From Bdellovibrio bacteriovorus (GTDB taxonomy: Bacteria; Bdellovibrionota; Bdellovibrionia; Bdellovibrionales; Bdellovibrionaceae), in assembly GCF_002208115.1 (NCBI RefSeq), contig NZ_CP020946.1:3596001-3660000 (forward strand): a DNA stretch of 64,000 bases, given 5' to 3'. The notes under the pieces are model-generated. The model worked only from the letters and a program-made list of their open reading frames with translations, was not told where the DNA came from and made no database searches. Below, one piece after another: positions 1 to 9,900 of this stretch (positions within the stretch are counted from its first letter, which is position 1; every line of letters starts with the position of its first letter). The position numbers and the translations under genes were made by a program.

Positions 1-70
1 GAGGACGACCTTGTGCCATGACCAGCACCGGAAGCAGGATAGAAAAAATGACAACGAGACAGGACCTCAA
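1..70 (-). CDS. N-terminal fragment of a secreted protein downstream of the fimbrial-type chaperone (partial)
   Basis: The reading frame runs off the left edge of the window. It opens with a TTG at 68-70 that overlaps the TGA stop of the upstream chaperone gene, with AAGGA about 9 bases before it. The first 23 residues give a typical signal peptide: a short start, a hydrophobic run (LVVIFSILLPVLVM) and a likely cleavage after A-Q. The translational coupling suggests the same operon as the chaperone. In chaperone-usher systems the next gene is often the outer-membrane usher or a subunit, but too little sequence is visible to say which. The gene is likely but its identity is unknown. Confidence 0.5.
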   Translation of the reverse strand, partial: MRSCLVVIFSILLPVLVMAQGRP

Positions 71-819
71 TTCTCAAGATCCTTCAGCTCGATCGTGGCG
101 CTCAACATCTGATTTGCAGGAACGTCCTTGGTTGTTTCAACCTCGGCCGTGGCCGTATCCCCGGCCAGCAGGTTGATGGACTCCACAGCCTTATTCGTGG
201 TCAGATCCGCAATCACGGACTCACCGGCTTTGATCTTCAGATTCTTAAATAACAAAACCTTGTGGGCCTTGCCGTCATTTGCGAAAGTCACCGCCACTTT
301 GCGGGCACCGGTGCGTTTCACGTCTTTGACGACCACTTTCGGCAACGCCCCTTCCGGCACAACGTAAGCTGAGGCCACGTACTGCAAAAGAAATTTTAAA
401 TTCACACTGGTTTTTTTCGGGTCCGAGTTCTTTTCACGAAAATCCACCGGCAGTTGTGAAGCCACCAGGCGATAGGCTTTTTCTTTTCCGTCCTTGATTT
501 CACCAGACCACGACACACGCACGTTGCGCTTTTCCTTCGGCAGCAGCACGACCTGCTCAGGGTAAATCACAAAGTCTTCAGTCTTCGTGCGCACCTCTTC
601 GCCTTTGGCATTGGTGCTGCGGGCGAAGGCTTCGATTTGTACGGGAAGCTTTTCATCACCCGGATTTTCAATCACCAGCACTTGGGTGGATCTTGATCCA
701 CTGGGCGCAAACTCCACAACCATCGGAGAAAATCGGAAGGCCCAGGAAACGGAGGGAATTGCCAAAGCTGCCGAAATCAGAATCAGTGACATTGAAATGA
801 TTTTTGCCATATATCCCAA
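67..819 (-). CDS. Fimbrial-type periplasmic chaperone (PapD-like), 250 aa
   Basis: This is a likely PapD-family periplasmic chaperone, which would donate a beta strand to fold and hold secreted surface subunits before assembly. An N-terminal signal peptide covers about residues 1-27 and ends at SWA-F. The first immunoglobulin-like domain begins with FRFSPMVVEFAPSG, followed by the family pattern of an alternating strand, basic residues and a Pro-rich edge (VIYPEQVVLLPKEKRNVRVSW). A second beta-rich domain fills the C-terminal half. The length matches the family (about 230-250 aa). It sits between a small secreted protein and a truncated signal-peptide protein, and its stop overlaps the start of the latter. 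No complete usher is seen in the window. Family assignment is by sequence pattern. Confidence 0.75.
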   Translation of the reverse strand: MGYMAKIISMSLILISAALAIPSVSWAFRFSPMVVEFAPSGSRSTQVLVIENPGDEKLPVQIEAFARSTNAKGEEVRTKTEDFVIYPEQVVLLPKEKRNVRVSWSGEIKDGKEKAYRLVASQLPVDFREKNSDPKKTSVNLKFLLQYVASAYVVPEGALPKVVVKDVKRTGARKVAVTFANDGKAHKVLLFKNLKIKAGESVIADLTTNKAVESINLLAGDTATAEVETTKDVPANQMLSATIELKDLEN

Positions 820-878
820 TGATAGGGGCTATTTTTGGGCAAAAGAAGACTTCTTAAACCAGTCCTTAACAACTAGTC

Positions 879-1091
879 TTAGGGCGCTTGAACTGTGACG
901 AGAGAAGCCGGAGCCCGCTTGTGAACTACGACTTTAAGGTGAGGTGAATTCTTTGTGATTTGCAGTTCACCGTTCTTGGTTTTCACGTCGACTTTTTCTG
1001 CGACTCTTCCGGAAAAATGCAGCTTATGACTTTTTGCCACCGCCACACCTGAAGCCATCAAAATCGAAAGAAAGACCGCCATGATACGCAT
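879..1091 (-). CDS. Small secreted protein of unknown function, 70 aa
   Basis: A 70-residue protein with a clear signal peptide (about residues 1-19, ending AVA-KS) leaving a basic mature domain of roughly 50 residues rich in Lys, His and Val with an alternating beta-strand pattern. I do not recognise a family. It lies about 60 bases upstream of the chaperone gene and 32 bases downstream of the histidine kinase, all on the minus strand, so it may be the first gene of the chaperone operon or the tail of the kinase operon. A second in-frame ATG three codons in is an alternative start; a GAAGAAAG stretch upstream could serve either. Confidence 0.6.
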   Translation of the reverse strand: MRIMAVFLSILMASGVAVAKSHKLHFSGRVAEKVDVKTKNGELQITKNSPHLKVVVHKRAPASLVTVQAP

Positions 1092-1123
1092 GTCTTTCTT
1101 CTCGGACTAACTGGACTAAAGCT

Positions 1124-3091
1124 TTAGGACATTGGTTGGGGATTCTTTTCCTGGATTGGCGGATACACCGGGATGATCACGATAAACTCTGTGCCTACGC
1201 CCACTTCCGAGCGGGCCTGAATTTCGCCCCCGTGGTTCTGAACAATTCCGTAAGAGATGCTCAAGCCCAAACCGGTCCCCTGTCCGACGCCCTTGGTGGT
1301 GAAGAACGGATCGAAGATTTTTTCCAGGACATCGGCGGACATGCCCTTGCCACTGTCTTGAATTGAGACCTGCACCCAGCCACGTTTGTCCTTGGAACCC
1401 TTGTAGTCCTTCAAAGCCGAAGTGGAAATCCAGATGTGACCGCTGCCTTCAATCGCTTGCACTGCATTGGACAGAATGTTCATAAACACCTGATTCACCT
1501 GGCTGGCATAACAGTGAATCAAAGGAGTTGGCTCGTACTGACGATGAATCTCGATGCGGTTTTTAATTTCACCCTGCAACAGATTCAAGGTGGTGTCGAG
1601 ACTTTGATGAACGTCGATTTCCTGAAGTTTGGCTTCTTCCAGGCGCGAGAAATTGCGCAGCCCCAGAACGATGTCACGGGTGCGGCGGGCCCCGTCCTGA
1701 CAGGACGCCACCAGCTTCGGCAGATCTTTCACGATGTAATCAAACTCGTACTCTTCCTTCAAAGCCGGAAGCTTTGGCGGATCTTTTTCGGCCACTTCAG
1801 CCAGCTCGATCAGTCTTTCCGAGTACTCTTTAAGATGAGTCATGTTGCTGTAAATGAAGCCGATCGGATTATTCAGTTCATGCGCAACACCGGCCACCAA
1901 CTGACCCAGGCTAACCATTTTTGCAGAATGAACAAGCTTGGTCTGAGTGTCCTTAAGTTCTTTGTTGGCCGCTTCCAGCTCGGTGATTTTTTTGCGAAGA
2001 TCCGAACGGGCCACCCAGATTTTTTTGCTCATTTCATTGAAGGATTCAGTCAGAAGGCCGATCTCAGTGTCGTTTTTCACCGGAATGGTGACGGCCTGTT
2101 CCTGGGATTCAAAGGACTGCAGGGCTTCCACCAGTTCGTAAAGCGGCTTCAGCACCCAGCTTGAAGTCACCAGAATCGTCAGAACCAACAGCACAATGAC
2201 AGCACCAACGACGCTGATGAACGCATAGTTCACGTTCTTTAAAACTGCTTTGGCCTCGCTTTTTGAAGCGCCCAAGGCCACATAGAACTTCGTGATACCC
2301 CAGTTCAGCGGATAGATCAAAAAACCATAAGGGGTGCTGCGCACATTCAGATCAAAGAATGGCTCGGCCCCCGGGCGGAAATACGGACGGAAGAAGTCTT
2401 TTTTATAGAGGTAAAAATCCGGATGGCTGGCCACAACAGCCTGGCCGTTGTCCGAGAAAAAGATCAGTTCCAGCTTCAGGCGGCTTTTGATCTTGCCCAC
2501 AAAAGTTTTATTCAGATCCATCACCTGTTCCATGTAACCGACAACGCGGCCCCCGGCCCCGGTGATTTTGGAGATCAAGATCAGATTTACTTTCTGTTTG
2601 TCGCCGAATTCAGCCAAAGAGATTTCACGCTGATCTTTAACCTGCGCCATATACTTCGCAGAAAGGAAGACAGCGTCCTGCACGGGAACAAAGCTGCGCA
2701 CGTTCTCTTTTTCGTCTTTGAAAACCGAGGCCAGCATGCGGCCTTCGCGGTTGAAGAAAGTCAGACTGGAAATATTGTCGGTCTTGATCCACTGGGAAGA
2801 GATATTGCGGATGGTGCCGCTGTCGCCTTCAGCCATGTGATAGACAAGACTTGGATCACGCACATAACGATCCCGCTTTTGCTGAATGCTGGTCAGCAGG
2901 TCCGCCAGAATCAGCTCGACTTCGCGGGCATTGCCGCTCAGGCGCTGGGACAGCTCATGATCGATGGCTTTTTCGTATTTGATCATGGAATAGCCCGTGA
3001 CGAACGCCAGGGGCACGACTGAAAACAGGACGAACCAGATAATCAAGATCGTGCGCAGGGATCGTTTGGGTTTCTTCCGGAGTGTTTTCAC
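1124..3091 (-). CDS. Membrane sensor histidine kinase with periplasmic sensor, HAMP and kinase core, 655 aa
   Basis: A transmembrane two-component sensor kinase. TM1 is at about 13-37 and TM2 at about 288-313, bracketing a roughly 250-residue periplasmic domain probably of the Cache type. A HAMP-like linker and a coiled coil (about 360-390) follow. The phospho-acceptor H-box reads [11 protein letters not shown] with His404; the ATP-binding domain shows the N-box [24 protein letters not shown] and GTGLGLSI. No receiver domain or adjacent response regulator is seen, so its partner is elsewhere. The GTG start overlaps the TGA stop of the anti-sigma-like gene (GTGA), placing it third in a coupled sigma-like/anti-sigma-like/kinase operon. 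The ligand is unknown. Confidence 0.9.
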   Translation of the reverse strand: MKTLRKKPKRSLRTILIIWFVLFSVVPLAFVTGYSMIKYEKAIDHELSQRLSGNAREVELILADLLTSIQQKRDRYVRDPSLVYHMAEGDSGTIRNISSQWIKTDNISSLTFFNREGRMLASVFKDEKENVRSFVPVQDAVFLSAKYMAQVKDQREISLAEFGDKQKVNLILISKITGAGGRVVGYMEQVMDLNKTFVGKIKSRLKLELIFFSDNGQAVVASHPDFYLYKKDFFRPYFRPGAEPFFDLNVRSTPYGFLIYPLNWGITKFYVALGASKSEAKAVLKNVNYAFISVVGAVIVLLVLTILVTSSWVLKPLYELVEALQSFESQEQAVTIPVKNDTEIGLLTESFNEMSKKIWVARSDLRKKITELEAANKELKDTQTKLVHSAKMVSLGQLVAGVAHELNNPIGFIYSNMTHLKEYSERLIELAEVAEKDPPKLPALKEEYEFDYIVKDLPKLVASCQDGARRTRDIVLGLRNFSRLEEAKLQEIDVHQSLDTTLNLLQGEIKNRIEIHRQYEPTPLIHCYASQVNQVFMNILSNAVQAIEGSGHIWISTSALKDYKGSKDKRGWVQVSIQDSGKGMSADVLEKIFDPFFTTKGVGQGTGLGLSISYGIVQNHGGEIQARSEVGVGTEFIVIIPVYPPIQEKNPQPMS

Positions 3092-4044
3092 TTTTTGGAT
3101 TCATCCAAAGTGAAGATCAGCCGGATGATCCCGTCCGGCATCACACGAGGGTGTTTTTCTTTGGAAAATTTGGTCTTCCCATAAGTGCCCAGATAGTTCA
3201 TCAGATCCTGATACTTCGCTTCAGGAATTGTAAGGTGATAATACATGGATGTCGGAGTTTTCTTCCAACCCAGCTCCACCGAACCGGCCTTACGACCACC
3301 CAGTTCAAGGATCTTGTCATTGATCTTAGGGCCAATGCTTTCAATGTTAGTCGCAGAGATTTCACCACGATAAAGAAACCCACCGGAGGCCGCCGCAGGT
3401 GCGGTTTCTGCAGGTTTATCCGGCTTTACTGCCACCGCAGCCGGTGCCGCTGGTGTCGGTGTCGCCGATGCCACCGGAACCGGAGTGGCTGCCGCAGGTG
3501 CATCCGGAGTCTTCGCTGTCACGGCTGGAGCCGCCTCTTTAGCCCCTTCATCCACAAATTCCGGAGTCTCCTGCACCACCGTGGTGGTTTCAGTTTTGGA
3601 AACCTCCGCCAGAATCACTTCTTTGGAGCCCGTCAAGGTCCCCAACTGCATGACTTTCTGCCATGGCGTCACGGACAGTAATGTCACAATCACACCGACA
3701 ACGACCAATGCTTCCAATCCCCACTTAAGACCTTGAGGCCATTTGTCGAAGTTGGATTTTTGCATCAAGACTGTGAGATAGCTGGAAGGGGCATTGATTT
3801 GCGAAACAATGGGTTCAGACACACGCGTGTCCGCCAGCAACTCAGCGTACTTCTGGCCATTTTCGATTTTACCCAGATCCAACTGGGCATCGCGCGAAAA
3901 TTTAACATGATCTTCAACCGCAGAACGGCGTTCGGGATCCAGAGTCCCCGTCAAATAATCATAAAGCAGCTCATGCCCGATGAACGGAGAAATCTCTCTT
4001 TTGTTCTTTTTGGAGAGGGGAATTTTATTTTCCTGCTGAGCCAT
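3088..4044 (-). CDS. Membrane anti-sigma-like protein, 318 aa
   Basis: This looks like a transmembrane anti-sigma factor for the upstream sigma-like gene. The cytoplasmic N-terminus (about 20-70) has the helical pattern of anti-sigma zinc-finger domains (LLYDYLTGTLDPERRSAVEDH) but lacks the His-Cys-Cys zinc ligands. One membrane segment lies at about 108-126 (LEALVVVGVIVTLLSV). It is followed by a long Ala/Pro/Thr-rich spacer (about 150-225) and a C-terminal periplasmic domain (about 228-318) whose GG...Y...L.IPEAKYQDLMNYL pattern resembles DUF4349-type domains. It overlaps the sigma-like gene by 20 bases and the kinase by 4. The zinc-free anti-sigma assignment is an inference from context plus pattern. 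Confidence 0.65.
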   Translation of the reverse strand: MAQQENKIPLSKKNKREISPFIGHELLYDYLTGTLDPERRSAVEDHVKFSRDAQLDLGKIENGQKYAELLADTRVSEPIVSQINAPSSYLTVLMQKSNFDKWPQGLKWGLEALVVVGVIVTLLSVTPWQKVMQLGTLTGSKEVILAEVSKTETTTVVQETPEFVDEGAKEAAPAVTAKTPDAPAAATPVPVASATPTPAAPAAVAVKPDKPAETAPAAASGGFLYRGEISATNIESIGPKINDKILELGGRKAGSVELGWKKTPTSMYYHLTIPEAKYQDLMNYLGTYGKTKFSKEKHPRVMPDGIIRLIFTLDESKK

Positions 4045-4495
4045 GCTTTAGTTTACTCACACCTTGGGTCATGCTTCCCAGCTTGCGCAATGCCCGGCCT
4101 AATCTGTATCGAATAGTGCCCTGGGTAATGCCCAAACCAGCCGAAATATCATCATCACTTATCTTCAGGATTTTAGACCAAATAACAGTCAATAGCTCGT
4201 CTTCTGAAGCGGATTTCTGAAATTCACGCCATGGGCCCAGATCGACCGCATCGGGAATCAGCCAACCGGATTCCACAGTGGTGTTGGGACGTCCGCGGGA
4301 CACGCGCACTTTGAATTTGTCCCAGACCGTTTTGGTCGCGGCAACAATAGCTACAGAATTTTGCAAATCAGGATTTCGCGCCTTGCGAGCCCGACAAAGG
4401 GCCAGCGCCTGGGATGAAGCCTCTATCGCTTTTTGATCATCAAGCAGGGCAAAATAGAAAAACAAAGCGATAGATTGTACGTCAGCTTCGGTCAT
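4025..4495 (-). CDS. Small sigma-70-family (ECF-like) factor with clear region 4, 156 aa
   Basis: The C-terminal third is a convincing sigma region 4 helix-turn-helix: VIWSKILKISDDDISAGLGITQGTIRYRLGRALRKLG (in two parts, about 103-139), the part that contacts the -35 element. The N-terminal half is helical but I do not see the usual region 2 signature for -10 recognition, so this is either a very divergent ECF sigma factor or a region-4-only regulator. ATG at 4495 has AAAGG at good spacing. It overlaps the membrane anti-sigma-like gene, the standard arrangement for an ECF sigma and its antagonist, and a histidine kinase follows. Its regulon cannot be read from this window. Confidence 0.7.
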   Translation of the reverse strand: MTEADVQSIALFFYFALLDDQKAIEASSQALALCRARKARNPDLQNSVAIVAATKTVWDKFKVRVSRGRPNTTVESGWLIPDAVDLGPWREFQKSASEDELLTVIWSKILKISDDDISAGLGITQGTIRYRLGRALRKLGSMTQGVSKLKHGSAGK

Positions 4496-4554
4496 AGCAC
4501 CTTTAAGTCCATTCGTGCGTTCGGGGGCACCCTTTCGTGGATGCCCTTACTATA

Positions 4555-5674
<1,120 letters not shown>

Positions 5675-5700
5675 TACTGATATTTAGGCCTTCTCTGAGT

Positions 5701-6732
5701 TTATTTTGACGCAGGTGCACACTGAATCGTAAGGTCGGTCCCCGTCAACTGACCACGGAAGCGAACTTCCAGGCCTTCATTCAGGGTTGTCTCAGCGACC
5801 ATGGTTTTGTCGATATCCAGATCCACCGCTTCAATGGCAATGCGCTCGTCTTGCGCTGCTGCAGCGGGTTTCAGGCGCAAAGTGATTCTTTCTGTCGAGC
5901 GGCCGCGGAAGATTTCACGCTCCACTTTATTGGCAACATCCCACACGATCTCTTCGTCACGACGGGTTTCTTTGCGACCGGATTCAGAGTGAGTCAGCGA
6001 ACACTTCACACGGCGCAGATCGGCTTTGGGACGCTTGAAGGACTTGTCAGACAGACAAACCGCTTCCACTTCCTTTTGAATTTCAAGGTTAGTGACCTTC
6101 AGACTGATCTGCGAACCCAGGCCCGAGCGTACCGAGAACTTGCTGTCACCGCGTTGCTGGTGCAACTGGATTTCACCCAAAGCGGCGCGACCGGTCTGAG
6201 CCGGCGTCAGCAACAAACGGCCTTTGCCATAGGAATCAACCAGGCTGCCCAGAATGTCGTAACCCTGATCGTTCTTCCCGCTCCAGAACATGTCGCGATA
6301 GATCTGACGTCTTTGCGGATTGAACGGATTCATATTCTGCAGGAATGTGCGATCTTTCAAATCCATTCCGTTCACCACACAACGAGCGGTGCTCATCGCC
6401 GGCAAAGTTCCAGGACTGCTGACTTGAGTGTTGGTGGTGCACATGCGGTTGTAAGTTTCCACGCGCATTTCGCGGGCGCAGTTGTTGTTCAAGGCATCGT
6501 TCAGCAAAGCATCGCAGTACGCATTTTTGGAGGTCAGCTTCTGGCGGCCGGTGGTGCAGCCATTGAATTTATATTCGTAGGTGAATTCACCCTGCACATC
6601 CACAGGAGTTGGCGTGGGTGTCGACGTTGTCGGAACCGGAGCCGCACCTCCGCCGCCACCGCCTCCGCCATTAGAGCAGGCCGCCACGGACAAAGCCAAA
6701 ACAGACAAAGCAAGTTGTAGATGAATGCGCAT
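5701..6732 (-). CDS. Lipoprotein of unknown function, 343 aa
   Basis: A predicted lipoprotein. ATG at 6732 has a strong GGAGG six bases upstream; the signal peptide ends in a lipobox VAAC, and the mature N-terminus starts with SN followed by eight Gly, then a Pro/Thr linker. The body has many Cys residues (several pairs between about 60 and 130) and a beta-rich C-terminal half ending in a Cys-containing strand (TIQCAP). I recognise no family. The absence of Asp at position +2 makes outer-membrane sorting likely. It lies 102 bases upstream of the mreB start on the same strand, but mreB has its own promoter. It is divergent from the giant lipoprotein gene. Confidence 0.75.
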   Translation of the reverse strand: MRIHLQLALSVLALSVAACSNGGGGGGGGAAPVPTTSTPTPTPVDVQGEFTYEYKFNGCTTGRQKLTSKNAYCDALLNDALNNNCAREMRVETYNRMCTTNTQVSSPGTLPAMSTARCVVNGMDLKDRTFLQNMNPFNPQRRQIYRDMFWSGKNDQGYDILGSLVDSYGKGRLLLTPAQTGRAALGEIQLHQQRGDSKFSVRSGLGSQISLKVTNLEIQKEVEAVCLSDKSFKRPKADLRRVKCSLTHSESGRKETRRDEEIVWDVANKVEREIFRGRSTERITLRLKPAAAAQDERIAIEAVDLDIDKTMVAETTLNEGLEVRFRGQLTGTDLTIQCAPASK

Positions 6733-6897
6733 GCTATACCTCCACACACGGTCAACACCGCCCTTACTTCAAAGACCCTGCCAACGTCATAATGCAATTG
6801 TTAGAGAACCAGAGGCCCCTTCTGTTACTCCTCTGACAGGTGTGACAATTTGAGACACTTTTCCGCCAGATTTCGCGAAAAACCAGTGATCCTCGTT

Positions 6898-6924
6898 TAA
6901 ATCCGACGAAACATCAGCCGATAA
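6898..6924 (+). promoter_or_regulatory. FliA (sigma-28)-type promoter for the giant lipoprotein
   Basis: TAAA at 6898-6901, a 15-base spacer and GCCGATAA at 6917-6924. This is an exact match to the core of the known flagellar sigma-28 consensus (TAAA, N15, GCCGATAA). A start 6-8 bases downstream falls at about 6931, three bases before the ATG, so the message would be nearly leaderless; no Shine-Dalgarno sequence is present. Confidence 0.6.
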
Positions 6925-6933
6925 GTGTAGTAG

Positions 6934-9900
6934 ATGAACGTAACGGCACTATTGATACTCCTTATCACCGGTCTGGTCTCGGGTTGCACCCTCGTGGGCA
7001 ATCTCACGGACTATAATTCCCTGACGCCGCCGGTTCTGACCGACAGTAACGGAACCAAAATTGAATCCCTGATCATCAATTCTGCCGACAGTCTTTCCAA
7101 CTACAACCTGCGCGGTGAATGCTACTATCCAAATCAAAAAATTGACGTGATCATTCAGCCCAGCCTGAACAGTCTGTCGACGATGGAACCAAAAACCTTC
7201 ACCACCGTCTGCCAGGATGGAAGCTTCAGCCTGGATGTAAATACACAAGGCTGGCCGGATGCGGAATACACTGTCAAGCTGGAAGTGACCTCATTAGCGG
7301 GAGTAAAATCTTCGAACGAAACTGCTGTCACCAAAGACATCATCGCCCCGAATGTCAGTTTCTCCACAGCCCTGCCCGCGGAAGTGGGTAATGCGCTGAT
7401 CGTGGCCCTGCCGGTGGATGGTACTTGCGAAAATGATGACGGACCTGTGTCGATTGTTTCTCAAGGCACGACGCTGGCGACTTTCACGTGCACCAACGGG
7501 ACTTTCAGTGGTCCGGTGGTTGTCGGGGCGCTCAATGACGGCGCGACTGTTTTACAGGTTTCACAAACCGACAGCGCCGGAAACACCGGCACCGCCAACA
7601 GCTCTTCTTTCAATAAAGATTCCATCGCCCCTCTTCTGCCGGTGACCTTCGGTACGTTGGGAAGCGCTCTATCCAACAATGACACGGATCGCACGGTCAC
7701 AGTGACGGTACCAGCGGACGCCACTCAGTATCGCTATGTCGTTGTGAAAGACACTGATTGCAGCAATCAGTGGGCGGCGTTGATGGCTGCCACGCCAGTG
7801 CCTGCCGGGACCCCGGCGACTTTAAGTTTTGCAGGCGATGGCCAATACCGCCTTTGTTTCATTGCCGGAGACCAGGCCGACAACTGGCAACCGGACACGG
7901 CAGTCATTGAATCCGGCGCTGTCACTATCGACACCGTGGGACCGGCTTTGAATATCACAAGTCCTCTCGCTGGCAGCAAACATAAATCCACTGTCACTGT
8001 TTCAGGTACTTGTGAAGCCGGGGCCTCTTTAAATTTTGCCGGCGACTATACGACTTCGCCATCCACCGGCACCTGCAGTGTGGGTGGAACTTTCAGCTTT
8101 AACATCACGCTGACGGCCGGGGATGGGTTGAAAAACTTCACGCTGTCCTCGACTGACGGCGCAGGCAACACGACAAATCACACCGCCTATTCTTTGATTC
8201 GTGACAATGTGATTGTGGCTCCGTCCGTGACGTTAAACACAGCAAGCACCACAAACAACCCTGCCGCGAAGTTCACAGTCAACGACTGCAGTGATGCGAC
8301 TTTCATTCTGATGAAAGAAATCAATGCGCCTCCGGCCCTGGGGGATTCCGGCTGGATCGCCTGCTCGACTGCGGCACAAAACTATACCTTTGATCTGAGT
8401 GCCAATGGCGATCAGCAGGGGCTTCGCAACGTGCGCTTCTATGCCCGTGATGAAGCTGGGAACATTTCCACCGCAACAGTCTTTACTATCACCTATGACA
8501 GCAAGGCTCCCATTTTGACTTTGGATCCGGTGCCGACCCTGGCCATCAATGTCAGCTATCCCTTTGTGGTTTATGTCACCGAAGCCACCGTGACTGCGGC
8601 GGACACTTTGTATTTGGACTATTCCACTGACGGCGGCACCACCTGGAATGTGGCCACCAGCCGTGCGTTGGGACTTGCAGGTCCCATGAACAACAAATCC
8701 TTCACCGTGAATTGGACGCCGAATGCCTACAACACCAATGTGCTGGTGCGCGCGCGTTTGACCGACAGCCACGGATTGACTGGCACCGGCACCAGCAACG
8801 CTTTCGATGTGATCCTGGACACCATCAAGCCCGTTATCACGGCGAGTGAAATGAAAATCAATGGACAGCTTGATCCGGATGATACCGTACGGTCTTACGT
8901 CACCGTCAGCCTGAAAGCGTCAGACGCGGAAACTGCTGTCACCAAGTTCTGCTTAAAGACCACCAACAGCGCTCCGAATGCCTCTGACAGTTGCTGGGTC
9001 AGCGTGAAAGCACCAAAACCAGGCCTTGCTGAACTGCCGACCTTAACCCTGGTGGATTTTGATTTCTTCCTGGGAATCAATTTTGGCAGCTATAGCATCT
9101 ATGCCTGGGTGATGGACGTCGGTGGCAATATCAGCACCAATTCCGCAACCCTTGAAAAAGACTATAACACCATCAACTACATCAACGATCCGCCTCCCCT
9201 GGTGGCAAACTTCCTGACGGTGAATTCGACCACCCCGAATAATCCGCCAAATACTTTTGACATGAACTTTGCCAATGGCGCTGCCGCCCACATCAGTTGG
9301 CAAGCCAGTGACAATGGCACGATCGCCAAGGTCGAACTGTTTTATGCCATCGACGGTCAGCCGTTCACTCTGATTTCAGGTGCACTGGCGAACAATTCCA
9401 GCAATGCGACAGCGTGTGCGTATTCGGCTCCGCGCACGGGTTGTTATCTTTGGAACTCGACTGTTCCCAACGACACTTTCTTCAAGCTGCAGATTCGCGT
9501 GACTGACAACAACGGACAGACCTCTCAGGTCACCAGTCCCCCGCTGAACAGTGGTGCTTACAATCTGATTGCCGGAAACCAGGATCCAGGACATGACGGA
9601 AATGCCAAAAGCACCGTCTTTAATACCAATGTGAACACAGACACCGCGCCCGGCACAGTGCTCGTCACTACCGATGGAAAAATCTTCTTCAACGATTCCT
9701 CTTACGGCATCATTTACATTGATCCGACCACCAACAACTCGAAGGTCCTTTTGCGTCTGGCAAAAGAAAATGAAAATGCCTTTGGCGATGGCATTCCGGT
9801 GGAACAGGCTCGCGCCAAGGCGATCTTGCGTACAGCGCTGGACTATCAGAACCGCATTCTGGTTTATGACCGCGATATGATCCGTCGAATCGACACCAAC

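Noticed and set aside
7300-8900. Repeated patterns in the giant lipoprotein gene considered as DNA repeats or CRISPR-like
   Set aside because: Similarity is at protein level (Ig-like units) and the DNA is not repeated exactly; there are no short identical repeats with unique spacers.
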